Under the pieces are notes generated by a model, which saw nothing but the letters and a program-made list of their open reading frames with translations, was not told where the DNA came from and did no database searches. This document shows, piece by piece, positions 23,949 to 32,549 of a stretch of DNA of 32,643 nt. Origin of the DNA: an uncultured Prevotellaceae bacterium (GTDB lineage Bacteria > Bacteroidota > Bacteroidia > Bacteroidales > Bacteroidaceae); NCBI GenBank assembly GCA_902792635.1, contig CADBAG010000030.1, forward strand, positions 1 to 32,643, read 5' to 3'. Position 1 is the stretch's first letter. Every line of letters starts with the position of its first letter. The position numbers and the translations under genes are program-made.

Positions 23949-25457
23949 TTAGAATGGTGTTTGATTCATATCTCCCCCACCCAATGGGTCATCTTCGTTG
24001 CTACCGAGCCGTGACCCGATAATCTCACCGCCCATGTCTCCGGGTATTGGGTTGAGCATGGCATCCTCGGGATTAGCAAAGCGTGTGTACTGTCCTTGGA
24101 ACGAGAGCAATACATCGCCTGTGGCACCCTTACGGTGCTTGGCAATGATGATCTGTGCTTTGCCTCGGAGATCGTTGCCTTTCTCATCTTCATAGAGGTG
24201 ATAATATTCAGGACGGTGCACAAACAGCACCATATCAGCATCCTGCTCAATAGCTCCTGACTCACGGAGGTCACTCAACTGAGGCCGCTTCCCTTCCAAT
24301 CCTTCGCGGTTCTCTACGGTACGGTTGAGCTGTGAGAGTGCTATGACAGGGATATCGAGTTCTTTGGCAAGTCCTTTCAACGAACGAGAGATGGTTGACA
24401 CCTCTTCCTGACGATTGCCGAAGCGTGCACCACTGGCGTTCATGAGCTGAAGATAGTCGATCATGATCAGTTTTACACCTTTCTCACGCACCAGTCGGCG
24501 GGCTTTCGTTCGGAGTTCGAAGATGGACATACCCGGTGTATCATCTATATAAAGAGGTGCACCCTGAAGTTTTGTGATTCGTTTGTCGAGGCGTTCCCAT
24601 TCATCACGAGCCAACTGTCCGTTCATGATCTTCTTGCCTTCAATCTCGCACACATTACTTATAAGGCGGTCTACGAGCTGCACATTGTTCATCTCAAGAG
24701 AGAAGAAAGCCACGGGCTCCCGATAGTCTACGGCCACATTCTTGGCGATGGACAACGCAAACGAGGTCTTACCCATGGCCGGGCGTCCTGCAATAATGAC
24801 GAGGTCACTCTTCTGCCATCCTGAGGTCATATCATCGAGTTTAGTGAAGCCGGAAGGTATACCTGTCAGACCAGTACTGTTCGATGAAGCCTTCTGAATG
24901 ATGTCCACAGCCTGACGCACGACGGGGTCAATCTGCGTATAGTCCTGTCGCATGTTCTTCTGTGAGATTTCGAAGAGGGCACCTTCTGCTTCCTGCATAA
25001 GCTCATCAGTGTCCACCATAGGGTCGAAGGCATCGGTCTCAATTTTACTGGCGAAGGAGATGAGCTGGCGCGCCATATACTTCTGCTGAAGAATCTTAGA
25101 GTGGTATTCGATGCTTGCAGCTGAGCCGACATGCGAAGCGAGATCTACAATATAAGTAGGTCCACCGACATCATCGAGTGTTCCCTCTTTCTCTAATTCA
25201 TTGGTCACGGTGAGAATATCCACCGGATTCTCGTCCATGTTCAACTTTTGTATGGCTGCGAAAATCTTCTGATGACGGGGCTCATAGAACACCTCCGGGC
25301 GTAAGGTCTCAGAAACAACCGAGAAAGCGTCCTTGTCTATCATCAGTGCACCGAGCACAACTTTTTCTATATCAAGAGCCTGGGGCTGAAGATGGCCGTA
25401 AGCCGGATCTATGGGGGCGGATGACTTCCGTCGAGTAGTCTTTTTCTGTTCTGGCAT
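23949..25457 (-). CDS. dnaB: Replicative DNA helicase
   Basis: DnaB unwinds DNA at the replication fork as a hexamer. The 502 residues begin with a short basic tail (KKTTRRKSSAP). The N-terminal domain follows (PQALDIEKVVLGALMIDKDA, about 25-130), then the RecA-like domain with Walker A GRPAMGKTSFALSIAKN (about 218-234), VAFFSLEM, LIMIDYLQLMNASG (Walker B), LSQLNRTVENREGLEGKRPQ, SDLRESGAIEQDADMVLFVH and KHRKGATGDVLLSF. No intein. It diverges from ispE. Confidence 0.96.
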   Translation of the reverse strand: MPEQKKTTRRKSSAPIDPAYGHLQPQALDIEKVVLGALMIDKDAFSVVSETLRPEVFYEPRHQKIFAAIQKLNMDENPVDILTVTNELEKEGTLDDVGGPTYIVDLASHVGSAASIEYHSKILQQKYMARQLISFASKIETDAFDPMVDTDELMQEAEGALFEISQKNMRQDYTQIDPVVRQAVDIIQKASSNSTGLTGIPSGFTKLDDMTSGWQKSDLVIIAGRPAMGKTSFALSIAKNVAVDYREPVAFFSLEMNNVQLVDRLISNVCEIEGKKIMNGQLARDEWERLDKRITKLQGAPLYIDDTPGMSIFELRTKARRLVREKGVKLIMIDYLQLMNASGARFGNRQEEVSTISRSLKGLAKELDIPVIALSQLNRTVENREGLEGKRPQLSDLRESGAIEQDADMVLFVHRPEYYHLYEDEKGNDLRGKAQIIIAKHRKGATGDVLLSFQGQYTRFANPEDAMLNPIPGDMGGEIIGSRLGSNEDDPLGGGDMNQTPF

Positions 25458-25476
25458 ATTACTAATTATTTCGGCG

Positions 25477-25484
25477 CAAATTTA
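25477..25484 (-). promoter_or_regulatory. Candidate -7 element for dnaB
   Basis: The minus strand reads TAAATTTG, 20 bases before ATG 25457. No TTG is found at the usual spacing (the nearest TTTG is only 14 bases upstream). Confidence 0.45.
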
Positions 25485-25505
25485 CAAAATTCTTGCCTCA
25501 AAGCG

Positions 25506-25535
25506 TTGCAGTTTCAACAAAAAGATTTATTTTTG
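25506..25535 (+). promoter_or_regulatory. Promoter of ispE
   Basis: TTG (25506-25508) and TATTTTTG (25528-25535) with a 19-base spacer, 23 bases before ATG 25558. Confidence 0.65.
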
Positions 25536-25557
25536 CAAGTATAAAAACCACACGACT

Positions 25558-26397
25558 ATGATTACATTTCCTTGTGCCAAGATCAATCTTGGATTAAACA
25601 TTGTAGCAGAGCGCCCCGATGGCTACCACGACATCGAGACCGTGTTCTACCCTATCCCACTCACTGATGCGTTGGAGATCAAGTACATGAGTGATGAGTT
25701 TCCGTCTGATGTACCCTGCGATCTCAAAGTCACGGGTAATGTTGTTGATTGTGATGAGCGAAAGAATCTTGTAGTGAAGGCTTATGAGCTATTAGCTGCC
25801 GATTATGAGCTTCCCCGCATCCATGCTCATCTTGTGAAGCGGATTCCGATGCAAGCAGGACTTGGAGGTGGTTCTTCAGATGGCGCTTACATGATCAGGC
25901 TCCTTGATGAGCGTTTCCGTCTCAATATAGGTATTGCTGAGATGGAGCGTTATGCGGCTCAGCTTGGCTCCGACTGTGCTTTCTTTATAGAGGCTGAACC
26001 ATCCTTCGCTACGGGGCGTGGAGAGATTCTTGAGCCTGCCGATGGACCAAAGGGCAACCTTGATGGTTACTATATCGCTATTGTAAAGCCTGATATCGCT
26101 GTGTCTACGGCTCAGGCTTACAAAGAGATCGTAAGCCGGAAGCCATTCAAATGTTGTCGGGATATCGTCAGACAACCTATCGACACATGGAAAGACGACC
26201 TTATCAATGACTTTGAGAAACCTGTCTTCAAAGCTCATCCTGAGCTTGCAACTATCAAGGACAAGCTCTATAGTCTTGGAGCTGTTTATGCAGCGATGTC
26301 TGGCAGTGGCAGTGCACTCTTCGGCATCTTCCGGGAAGAGCCAACGGATGTGAAGGAAGCTTTCCCTGAGTGCTTTACCTTTACAGCACAACTTTAA
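25558..26397 (+). CDS. ispE: 4-diphosphocytidyl-2-C-methyl-D-erythritol kinase
   Basis: IspE phosphorylates CDP-methylerythritol in the MEP isoprenoid pathway. The 279 residues form a GHMP kinase: N-terminal CAKINLGLNIVAERPDGYHD, the ATP loop IPMQAGLGGGSSDGAYM (about 97-113), GSDCAFFIE, and C-terminal AAMSGSGSALFGIF. ATG 25558 is chosen because it follows the promoter and starts with the conserved core; the longer frame runs into dnaB. It is monocistronic and converges on the hybrid regulator gene. Confidence 0.96.
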   Translation: MITFPCAKINLGLNIVAERPDGYHDIETVFYPIPLTDALEIKYMSDEFPSDVPCDLKVTGNVVDCDERKNLVVKAYELLAADYELPRIHAHLVKRIPMQAGLGGGSSDGAYMIRLLDERFRLNIGIAEMERYAAQLGSDCAFFIEAEPSFATGRGEILEPADGPKGNLDGYYIAIVKPDIAVSTAQAYKEIVSRKPFKCCRDIVRQPIDTWKDDLINDFEKPVFKAHPELATIKDKLYSLGAVYAAMSGSGSALFGIFREEPTDVKEAFPECFTFTAQL

Positions 26398-26410
26398 ATT
26401 GAAATATTGA

Positions 26411-26470
26411 AAGAATGAAAGAATGAAATAATGAAAAGGAGTGGCTCATTATTTCATTCTTTCATTTTTT
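26411..26470. terminator. Long AT-rich hairpin between convergent ispE and the regulator gene
   Basis: GAAAGAATGAAATAATGA (26417-26434) pairs perfectly with 26446-26463 over 18 bp around an 11-base loop, and the helix extends about 6 bp with one wobble. A T run follows on the plus strand and an A-rich tract on the other, so it may stop transcription from both sides. Confidence 0.65.
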
Positions 26471-26518
26471 CATTCTTTCATTTTTTCATTCTTTCATTTT
26501 TTCATTCTTTCATTTTTC
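26455..26518. repeat. Four tandem copies of CATTCTTTCATTTTTT
   Basis: The 16-mer begins at 26455, 26471, 26487 and 26503 (the last with one change). The first copy forms part of the terminator hairpin and the last overlaps the stop codon of the hybrid regulator (26510-26512). Confidence 0.85.
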
Positions 26519-29500
26519 CTTGTTTTGCCGGCTTTTCTCTCGATACTCAGAAGGCGACAATCCTGTTTCCTTCTTGAAGCACTTGGAGAAATACTTAGGG
26601 TCAGAGAATCCTACAGCATAAGCAATCTGAGAAAAGTTCTCCTTGCTCTTAGCCACAAGCTCCTCAGCTCGCTGCAAGCGGATATGCCTTACGAACTCAT
26701 TAGGTGGAATGCCGACAATAGCTTTCACTTTTCCGTAGAATACAGTGCGACCTAAGTTAACAGCAGCTGCGAGATCTTCCATTCTGAGAGCCGAGTTGTC
26801 AAGATTCTCCTCAAGATAAGCCATGAGTTTCTCCATCATCAACTTGTCCTCGTCGATGATTTCCGGAGTCTTGAGCGTATATTGTTCGGCAGGCTGTTGT
26901 TGAGTCTTTTGCTCGTTTTTCTGCTCATTATCCTCCTTGGATGGTGTTGAAACCTCATTCTCAGATTGAGCTTGTGGTTCCTTCTTCTTACCATCGGCCA
27001 ACGCGGAGTACTCAGAGAGCATGTCTTGCTGGAAACTGCGACGGCGTGATATGATGTTAGCAACGCGCTCCTTCAGATACGTAGCTGAGAAAGGCTTGGT
27101 GATGTAATCATCCACACCTTCACGTAGGCCTTGCAGTCGGTCTTGCAATGAAGCCTTCGCTGAAAGAATGATAATAGGAATATGGCTTGTGTTCTTATTC
27201 TCTTTCAGTTTATGCACCATCGTGAGTCCATCCATCTCAGGCATCATAACATCAGAGATGATGAAGTCTGGGAGTTCTGTACTTGCCTTCTCTAACCCTT
27301 CCTTACCATTCTCTGCTGTGATAACACTATATACTGAGGACAGAATAGAGAAGAGGAAGCGACGGAGGTCTCTGTTATCCTCGACAACTAAGAGTTTGAT
27401 GTCGGGATGTTCTGGAGAGTTCGGATTGACACCGTCTTGATCGTTCAGATTGTCGTCTTCAGATGTTCCTGCAAAAGGAGCATTGATATCATCAACGAGA
27501 TAATTATCCGGATCTTGATTATAGGAAAGCATACTGTTCACCATGGAAAGCATGTTCTCACTGTTTCGCCGAACCATCTCAAGAAGCTCATGTCCCTTCT
27601 CAGAGAGATGCTCATTCTTCATGACTTCGGTAACCGGTCCACCGATAAGCGTCAACGGGGTGCGAAGCTTATGTCCAATGTTCGTGAAGAAGGTTGTGCG
27701 CAAATCGCTCATCTCAGATTGCATCTTGATGCGTTGCTGCTGACCATACATATAAAGGATGATGAAGATCAGTGCACCACCCGACATGATATAGGTCATC
27801 CAACCCATCCACGACTCCCAGAATGTAGGCTGTGCATAGATGTTCAGTACGCGCACGTTATTCTGCCAGACGCCATCGGCATTCGTTGATCTGACCTCCA
27901 ACTTAAGGTGTCCTGCTGGTAGACGGTTGAAAGCAGCACTATGCTCCTGCCCCACATAGTTCCATTTCCCGTCCCCCCCCTCCAGTCGATAAGCATATCG
28001 GATGAGGTGATTGTCGCTGTAGTCGAGTGCAGAGAAGTAAATTGTCAGACTACGTTTGTCGCTGGGTACAATAAGTTCCGGTGTATTGAGGACAGACTGT
28101 ATGTTATCTTCTCCTTGAAATTTTACACCTGTGAACACGATGTTAGGCACAAAAGTGCTCTTCACCATTTCGCGTGGGTTAAAATGGATGAAGCTACTGT
28201 TGCAAGCCATATAGATTGTGCCGTTATGGCTACACAAAGGCTCTGCTTCAGAGAATTCCACATTGTTGCCAATCTCGTTGATGCCGAAGGTATAGAGTTT
28301 GCCGGATCTGTCGTCAAACTTATCCAATGTTGTCTCTCTGACCAGCCAGATGCCGCCTTTGTGGTCTTCAACCATCGACTGCACCATACCTTCAGCAGAG
28401 GAAGCCACGTCGAGACTCTTGAAGCGAAGGTTGTCAGCGAGAAGATTGCTGCTTACAACTTGCTGCAATCCTCCGCCCATGACGTTGACAAAGATCTTAC
28501 CACTGCGTGTAACAAGGGTTTGCAGAACAGTACTGCTCTCCAAGGAATTTTCATCACCATGGATATAACTGCTCTTATAGAATCGAATGGCTTGTGGCTG
28601 TTTGATCTTTCCCGAGAAAGTCAGAAGTCCACCGTTTGTCGAAACGAGCATCACGCCGCTCTGTGTCTCAGTGATTCGTCGGGCATCCAAAAAGTCTCCT
28701 TTAGGATAGGTCCTCAACAAGTTGGAATGATTGATAAACTTCATTCCACCTTTTCCATCTTCCATGACAAGGTTCAGTCCGCCTTCGTATGTAGCAATCC
28801 AGATGCGTCCCATCTTGTCCTGGAAGATGTCATAGACATCATTGCAGCTCAAACTCCACTTGTTCTTTGCATCATGCAAGAAATGAAGCACTTTGCCTCC
28901 ATCAAGACAGTAGAGACCATCAAGCTTTGTACCTATCCACATGCGTCCTTTCTTGTCTTGGAACATGGTATAGACTCTTGTTGTGAAAGGCTGTGGCGCA
29001 GACTGCAACTGTCCACTCTTGTTCAGATAACCAATGAGCTGCTGATTCTTGTCATATACACCAATGACACCTTCGTGGTCACCCGCCCAGATATTTCCTT
29101 TCCTATCTTCGCAGAGAGAACGAACCTCCTGATTGAGGACAACCATGGTGCGGTGCACACGGCGTAACCTAAAGTCGACGCACGTGAGGTCACGCTCTCC
29201 ACAGAACCAGAGATTATGCTGGTTGTCAATGAAGTATTTCTTGATAAGTGGGAGGCTGGAGTATTCAGCGCCTTCCGTTCTTAATACATAAGGTACTAAC
29301 TTATGTGCTTGCTCATCATAATAACTAAATGTTCCGCCTTGAGGAACAGTCCATATCGTTCCGTGTTCATCCTGATAGAAGAAGGGCTTCTCGCTCTTAG
29401 TTCTGTTAATCAGGTTGTCGGCTGTAGCCTGGAGCCATTCTGTCTTGCCGTCGGGCCAGCGCATCACGATGCCGTCATTATCCGTAAACATCCATATTCT

Positions 29501-30439
29501 GCGATGAGAATCAGTGAAGATCCTTTTCACAGTCTGTGTCATGACCATTGGATGGAGCAAGTTGACAAGGGAACCCTTTCGTGCACGGATATCATAGACA
29601 ACAAGTCCTCCATCCGTACCTATAAGCAGTTGTTGCTTGCCATAGCTACAGAGATCGTAGATGTCGGAGACCTTTACTCCAATGTTCTCAGCACGTAGGC
29701 GCTTCTCGCCTTTACCGATGGATGCTAACTTCCCATCTGTTGATACGAACCAAGTACGGTTTCCGAGGTTAGCCATATTGCAGGCTTTGAAATGGGGAAA
29801 ATCTGCACCACCAAAGAGTTTTAACCCTTTGTTTGTAAAAAGCCATTCGCGGCCGAACTGATCAAGCATAGCCTTCTGTAGCGTAAAGCCCTTGAAGAGC
29901 GTGATTCCTCCTTCTCCTTGCATATCATTGTCTTTGATGCGCATAGCTACTGGGTAGCCTTTGTCTCCAGCTATCCACGAATAACCGTCTGCAAGAGGGT
30001 AGATATCTCGCATCGTCTTATAACTCTTCCCTTGATTATGTAGAATCTGTCCTACACTCACGTACTTGCATTGGCGTGTATCGAAGAGATATAATTTGCG
30101 GTCATAGGTGACACACCACAGATCGCCATTGGAGTTAGGCTGCATGTTGAAGATGCGGTTGGAAGACAGCACCTCGGTCTTTCCGGGTGCATCCCGGTAA
30201 GTGGTGAAGCTATAACCATCGAAATAGCTCAGTCCATTCCATGTACCAAACCACATCAGTCCGTCTTTTGTCTGACCGATGCTTGAAAAGAGGTTTGCCG
30301 CCAGTCCGTCGTTCATAGAGAATGTGCGAACATTGCAGACAACCTGAGCCTTTATACTTGTTGCATATAACTGGAAAAACAAGCATAAAAACAGGCTTAG
30401 GATATTAATGTTTTGTATATATCTGTTGGTATGTCTCAT
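26510..30439 (-). CDS. Hybrid two-component regulator lacking the ATPase domain (HTCS-like, AraC output)
   Basis: 1309 residues: signal or anchor (about 11-32), a long periplasmic two-propeller sensor (about 35-770, repeated D-x-x-G-x-[IL]-W motifs such as DKMGRIWIATYEGGL), a Y_Y_Y domain (about 780-870), one membrane segment (about 885-905), and a HisKA-like pair with FFTNIGHKLRTPLTL (H923). Only a 40-residue acidic linker follows (about 975-1013) before the receiver (LLVVEDN, D1063 in IISDVMMP, K1115) and AraC DNA-binding domain (about 1200-1305). The HATPase_c domain (N, G1, G2 boxes) is absent and the usual HELRTP is HKLRTP. It resembles polysaccharide-sensing HTCS; XynR of Prevotella bryantii, a xylanase regulator, is a plausible relative. 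Divergent from GH43. Confidence 0.88.
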   Translation of the reverse strand: MRHTNRYIQNINILSLFLCLFFQLYATSIKAQVVCNVRTFSMNDGLAANLFSSIGQTKDGLMWFGTWNGLSYFDGYSFTTYRDAPGKTEVLSSNRIFNMQPNSNGDLWCVTYDRKLYLFDTRQCKYVSVGQILHNQGKSYKTMRDIYPLADGYSWIAGDKGYPVAMRIKDNDMQGEGGITLFKGFTLQKAMLDQFGREWLFTNKGLKLFGGADFPHFKACNMANLGNRTWFVSTDGKLASIGKGEKRLRAENIGVKVSDIYDLCSYGKQQLLIGTDGGLVVYDIRARKGSLVNLLHPMVMTQTVKRIFTDSHRRIWMFTDNDGIVMRWPDGKTEWLQATADNLINRTKSEKPFFYQDEHGTIWTVPQGGTFSYYDEQAHKLVPYVLRTEGAEYSSLPLIKKYFIDNQHNLWFCGERDLTCVDFRLRRVHRTMVVLNQEVRSLCEDRKGNIWAGDHEGVIGVYDKNQQLIGYLNKSGQLQSAPQPFTTRVYTMFQDKKGRMWIGTKLDGLYCLDGGKVLHFLHDAKNKWSLSCNDVYDIFQDKMGRIWIATYEGGLNLVMEDGKGGMKFINHSNLLRTYPKGDFLDARRITETQSGVMLVSTNGGLLTFSGKIKQPQAIRFYKSSYIHGDENSLESSTVLQTLVTRSGKIFVNVMGGGLQQVVSSNLLADNLRFKSLDVASSAEGMVQSMVEDHKGGIWLVRETTLDKFDDRSGKLYTFGINEIGNNVEFSEAEPLCSHNGTIYMACNSSFIHFNPREMVKSTFVPNIVFTGVKFQGEDNIQSVLNTPELIVPSDKRSLTIYFSALDYSDNHLIRYAYRLEGGDGKWNYVGQEHSAAFNRLPAGHLKLEVRSTNADGVWQNNVRVLNIYAQPTFWESWMGWMTYIMSGGALIFIILYMYGQQQRIKMQSEMSDLRTTFFTNIGHKLRTPLTLIGGPVTEVMKNEHLSEKGHELLEMVRRNSENMLSMVNSMLSYNQDPDNYLVDDINAPFAGTSEDDNLNDQDGVNPNSPEHPDIKLLVVEDNRDLRRFLFSILSSVYSVITAENGKEGLEKASTELPDFIISDVMMPEMDGLTMVHKLKENKNTSHIPIIILSAKASLQDRLQGLREGVDDYITKPFSATYLKERVANIISRRRSFQQDMLSEYSALADGKKKEPQAQSENEVSTPSKEDNEQKNEQKTQQQPAEQYTLKTPEIIDEDKLMMEKLMAYLEENLDNSALRMEDLAAAVNLGRTVFYGKVKAIVGIPPNEFVRHIRLQRAEELVAKSKENFSQIAYAVGFSDPKYFSKCFKKETGLSPSEYREKSRQNKEK

Positions 30440-30458
30440 ATTTTTCGATTATCGTTTG

Positions 30459-30490
30459 CAAACTTACATATTTTTTCTCAATTTGCACAA
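30459..30490 (-). promoter_or_regulatory. Promoter of the hybrid regulator gene
   Basis: On the minus strand TTG (30490-30488) and TAAGTTTG (30466-30459) are 21 bases apart. The -7 element ends 20 bases before ATG 30439. Confidence 0.65.
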
Positions 30491-30523
30491 TAGTTCCACC
30501 GACAATTTTTCTACTTTTCACAT

Positions 30524-30561
30524 AATATTGCGTAATAGGAAGGCTAAATCCGTACAATATT
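30524..30561. promoter_or_regulatory. Candidate operator AATATTG...CAATATT
   Basis: AATATTG (30524-30530) and its inverse CAATATT (30555-30561) are offset by 31 bp, about three helical turns, and lie just upstream of the GH43 -7 element. This is a likely position for the regulator's AraC domain. The inference rests on position only. Confidence 0.35.
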
Positions 30562-30586
30562 ACAACGGAGATTCAATTAATCTTCG

Positions 30587-30594
30587 TAGTTTTG
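30587..30594 (+). promoter_or_regulatory. Candidate -7 element of the GH43 gene
   Basis: TAGTTTTG matches TAnnTTTG. No TTG lies 20 bases upstream, as expected for an activator-dependent promoter. The leader to ATG 30698 is about 95 bases. Confidence 0.5.
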
Positions 30595-30620
30595 CAAACA
30601 TTTGGTGAACGAAACAACAC

Positions 30621-30685
30621 ATAATGACATCATATAATGACATCATATAAAGACATCATATAAAGACATCATATAAAGAAAACAT
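30621..30685 (+). repeat. 13-bp tandem repeat in the GH43 leader
   Basis: Five consecutive 13-mers of the form ATAA[T/A]GACATCAT begin at 30621, 30634, 30647, 30660 and 30673 (the last degenerate: ATAAAGAAAACAT). The array ends 12 bases before the start codon. Confidence 0.85.
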
Positions 30686-30697
30686 ATAAAAACAATT

Positions 30698-32434
30698 ATG
30701 ACACGACATTTAAGCCTACTATTTTTTTCATTAATGGCTCTTAGTGTGCCAGCTCAGACGGCGTCGCACACGTGGAACCCCAACTTGCAAGGGAATCGTT
30801 ACTGCAATCCGATCATCAATGCCGACTACAGTGATCCTGATGTCTGCCGTGTGGGAAACGATTATTATATGACGGCATCGTCCTTTGCCTGCTTCCCGGG
30901 CTTACAGATTCTTCACTCTACGGATCTTGTCAACTGGACGATCATAGGCGCAGCTCTCAAGGATCACTACCCTGTTCTCCCTCAATATAAGGGTACTGAT
31001 TTGGATTATCGGAAGAAGATTCAGCACGGTAACTATGTCTGGGCCCCGGCTATCCGTTATCATGATGGATGGTTTTATATCTATTGGGGCGATCCTGATC
31101 AGGGCCTCTTCATGGTGAAGACGCAGGACCCCGCTGGTGACTGGACAGAGCCTGTGCTTGTGAAGGAAGGTAAGGGATTGATCGATTGTTGCCCGCTGTG
31201 GGATTCTGATGGCAAAGCTTATCTCTCACATGGCTGCGCAGGGAGCCGAGCAGGTGTAAAGAGTGTGCTCTTCGTCGCTCCGCTGTCTGCTGATGGTACT
31301 CATGTGACGGGTCCTTCACGAATGGTATACGATGGTCATGAGGATCAGCCGACGATTGAGGGAACGAAGTTCTACAAGCATGATGGTTACTATTATATCT
31401 TCTCTCCGGCAGGTGGCGTGAAGTATGGCTGGCAAGTAGAGCTCCGCAGTAAGTCGCCTTATGGTCCTTATGAGGAGAAGGTGACGTTAGCACAAGGAAA
31501 GAGTAAGGTCAATGGCCCTCATCAAGGTGCGTGGGTTGATACGCAGAATGGAGAGGATTGGTTCCTGCATTTCCAGGACAAGCATGCGTATGGCCGCGTA
31601 GTTCACCTCCAGCCCGCAAAGTGGAAAGACGGATGGCTCGTCATCGGTGAGGATAAAGATGGCGATGGATGTGGCGATGCTGTGGCATCGTGGAAGAAGC
31701 CGAACCTTCCCTCTTCGGGTAACGTTCAGCCACAAGAAGATGATGAGTTCAACAGCAATGAGCTTGGAAAACAATGGCAGTTTGAAGGTCCGTGGAGCCA
31801 GTATTGGTACTTCTGCGATGCTAACAACGGAAGGCTGAGACTTTATGGACCTCAGCAGCCTGAAGGTTTCAAGAATCTGAGCGATCTTCAGAATATGCTC
31901 TTACAGAAGCTCCCTGCAGAGAACTTCACAGCTACGGCTCGTGTGCGGTTCATTCCCAATCCCGACTTCAAGCCCAAAGGTGAAGAGGGAGGCTTCATGC
32001 TCATGGGACAGGATTATGCAGGTATTAAGTTTGTGAGCACGGCAGATGGTTGCTCTTTACGTTATGTTACTTGTAAAGGGGCTCAGAAAGGGAAAACTGA
32101 GCAGACCATTGCTGAGACCTCTCTCCCAATCAAGGCTATGCAGAAGCCTTATACGCAGAAGTATGCAGTAGATGATATTCCTCAGCCGCGGTCCGCTACA
32201 CCTTATATATATGTACGCGTGAAGGTATGGAGCACGGGCATCGGCAATGCTATTCAAGGCCATGCACAGTTCTCCTGGAGCAAGGACGGGAAGCAATATA
32301 AAGATGTCGGTGAGCCGTTCACAATTGTAGAAGGTAAGTGGATAGGCGCTAAGCTCGGTTTCTATTGCATGAAGCCAGCTTCGAAAAATGATTCTCCATT
32401 CTTGGATGTTGACTGGATTCACTTCGTAAAATAA
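30698..32434 (+). CDS. Secreted GH43 glycoside hydrolase (xylosidase/arabinofuranosidase type)
   Basis: 578 residues. A signal peptide (1-20, LLFFSLMALSVPAQ) precedes a five-bladed GH43 propeller (about 30-330). Expected catalytic residues are D46 as base (NADYSDPDVC), D163 as pKa modulator (LIDCCPLWDSDG) and E221 as acid (DQPTIEGTKFYK). A C-terminal concanavalin-like domain follows (about 345-578; DDEFNSNELGKQWQFEGPWS, GGFMLMGQDYAGI, FLDVDWIHFVK), as in beta-xylosidases. The ASSFACFPGLQILHSTDLVN segment resembles GH43 subfamily 12-like enzymes. Likely periplasmic action on arabinoxylan or xylan oligosaccharides, controlled by the divergent regulator. No SusC/SusD genes are in view. Exact substrate uncertain. 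Confidence 0.9.
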   Translation: MTRHLSLLFFSLMALSVPAQTASHTWNPNLQGNRYCNPIINADYSDPDVCRVGNDYYMTASSFACFPGLQILHSTDLVNWTIIGAALKDHYPVLPQYKGTDLDYRKKIQHGNYVWAPAIRYHDGWFYIYWGDPDQGLFMVKTQDPAGDWTEPVLVKEGKGLIDCCPLWDSDGKAYLSHGCAGSRAGVKSVLFVAPLSADGTHVTGPSRMVYDGHEDQPTIEGTKFYKHDGYYYIFSPAGGVKYGWQVELRSKSPYGPYEEKVTLAQGKSKVNGPHQGAWVDTQNGEDWFLHFQDKHAYGRVVHLQPAKWKDGWLVIGEDKDGDGCGDAVASWKKPNLPSSGNVQPQEDDEFNSNELGKQWQFEGPWSQYWYFCDANNGRLRLYGPQQPEGFKNLSDLQNMLLQKLPAENFTATARVRFIPNPDFKPKGEEGGFMLMGQDYAGIKFVSTADGCSLRYVTCKGAQKGKTEQTIAETSLPIKAMQKPYTQKYAVDDIPQPRSATPYIYVRVKVWSTGIGNAIQGHAQFSWSKDGKQYKDVGEPFTIVEGKWIGAKLGFYCMKPASKNDSPFLDVDWIHFVK

Positions 32435-32449
32435 GGGATGTCATTATGT

Positions 32450-32528
32450 CACGGCCGCGTCACGATCGTGACGCGGCCACGAAAAGATCGTGACGCGGCC
32501 GCGTCATAATTGTGACGCAGCTGCGAAA
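32450..32528. repeat. GC-rich palindromic 22-bp tandem repeat after GH43
   Basis: A perfect 26-bp palindrome spans 32453-32478 (half-site GGCCGCGTCACGA). From about 32468 the unit GTGACGC[G/A][G/C]C-N11-12 repeats three times at 22-bp period, including the palindrome TGACGCGGCCGCGTCA in the second unit. It lies 16 bases after the GH43 stop and may form a strong stem-loop, but no T run follows. Confidence 0.75.
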
Positions 32529-32549
32529 CAATGACGATTCACTTGAATT

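Noticed and set aside
25411-25557. Earlier start for ispE
   Set aside because: It would run through the dnaB start and both promoters; family members begin at the CAKINLGL core.
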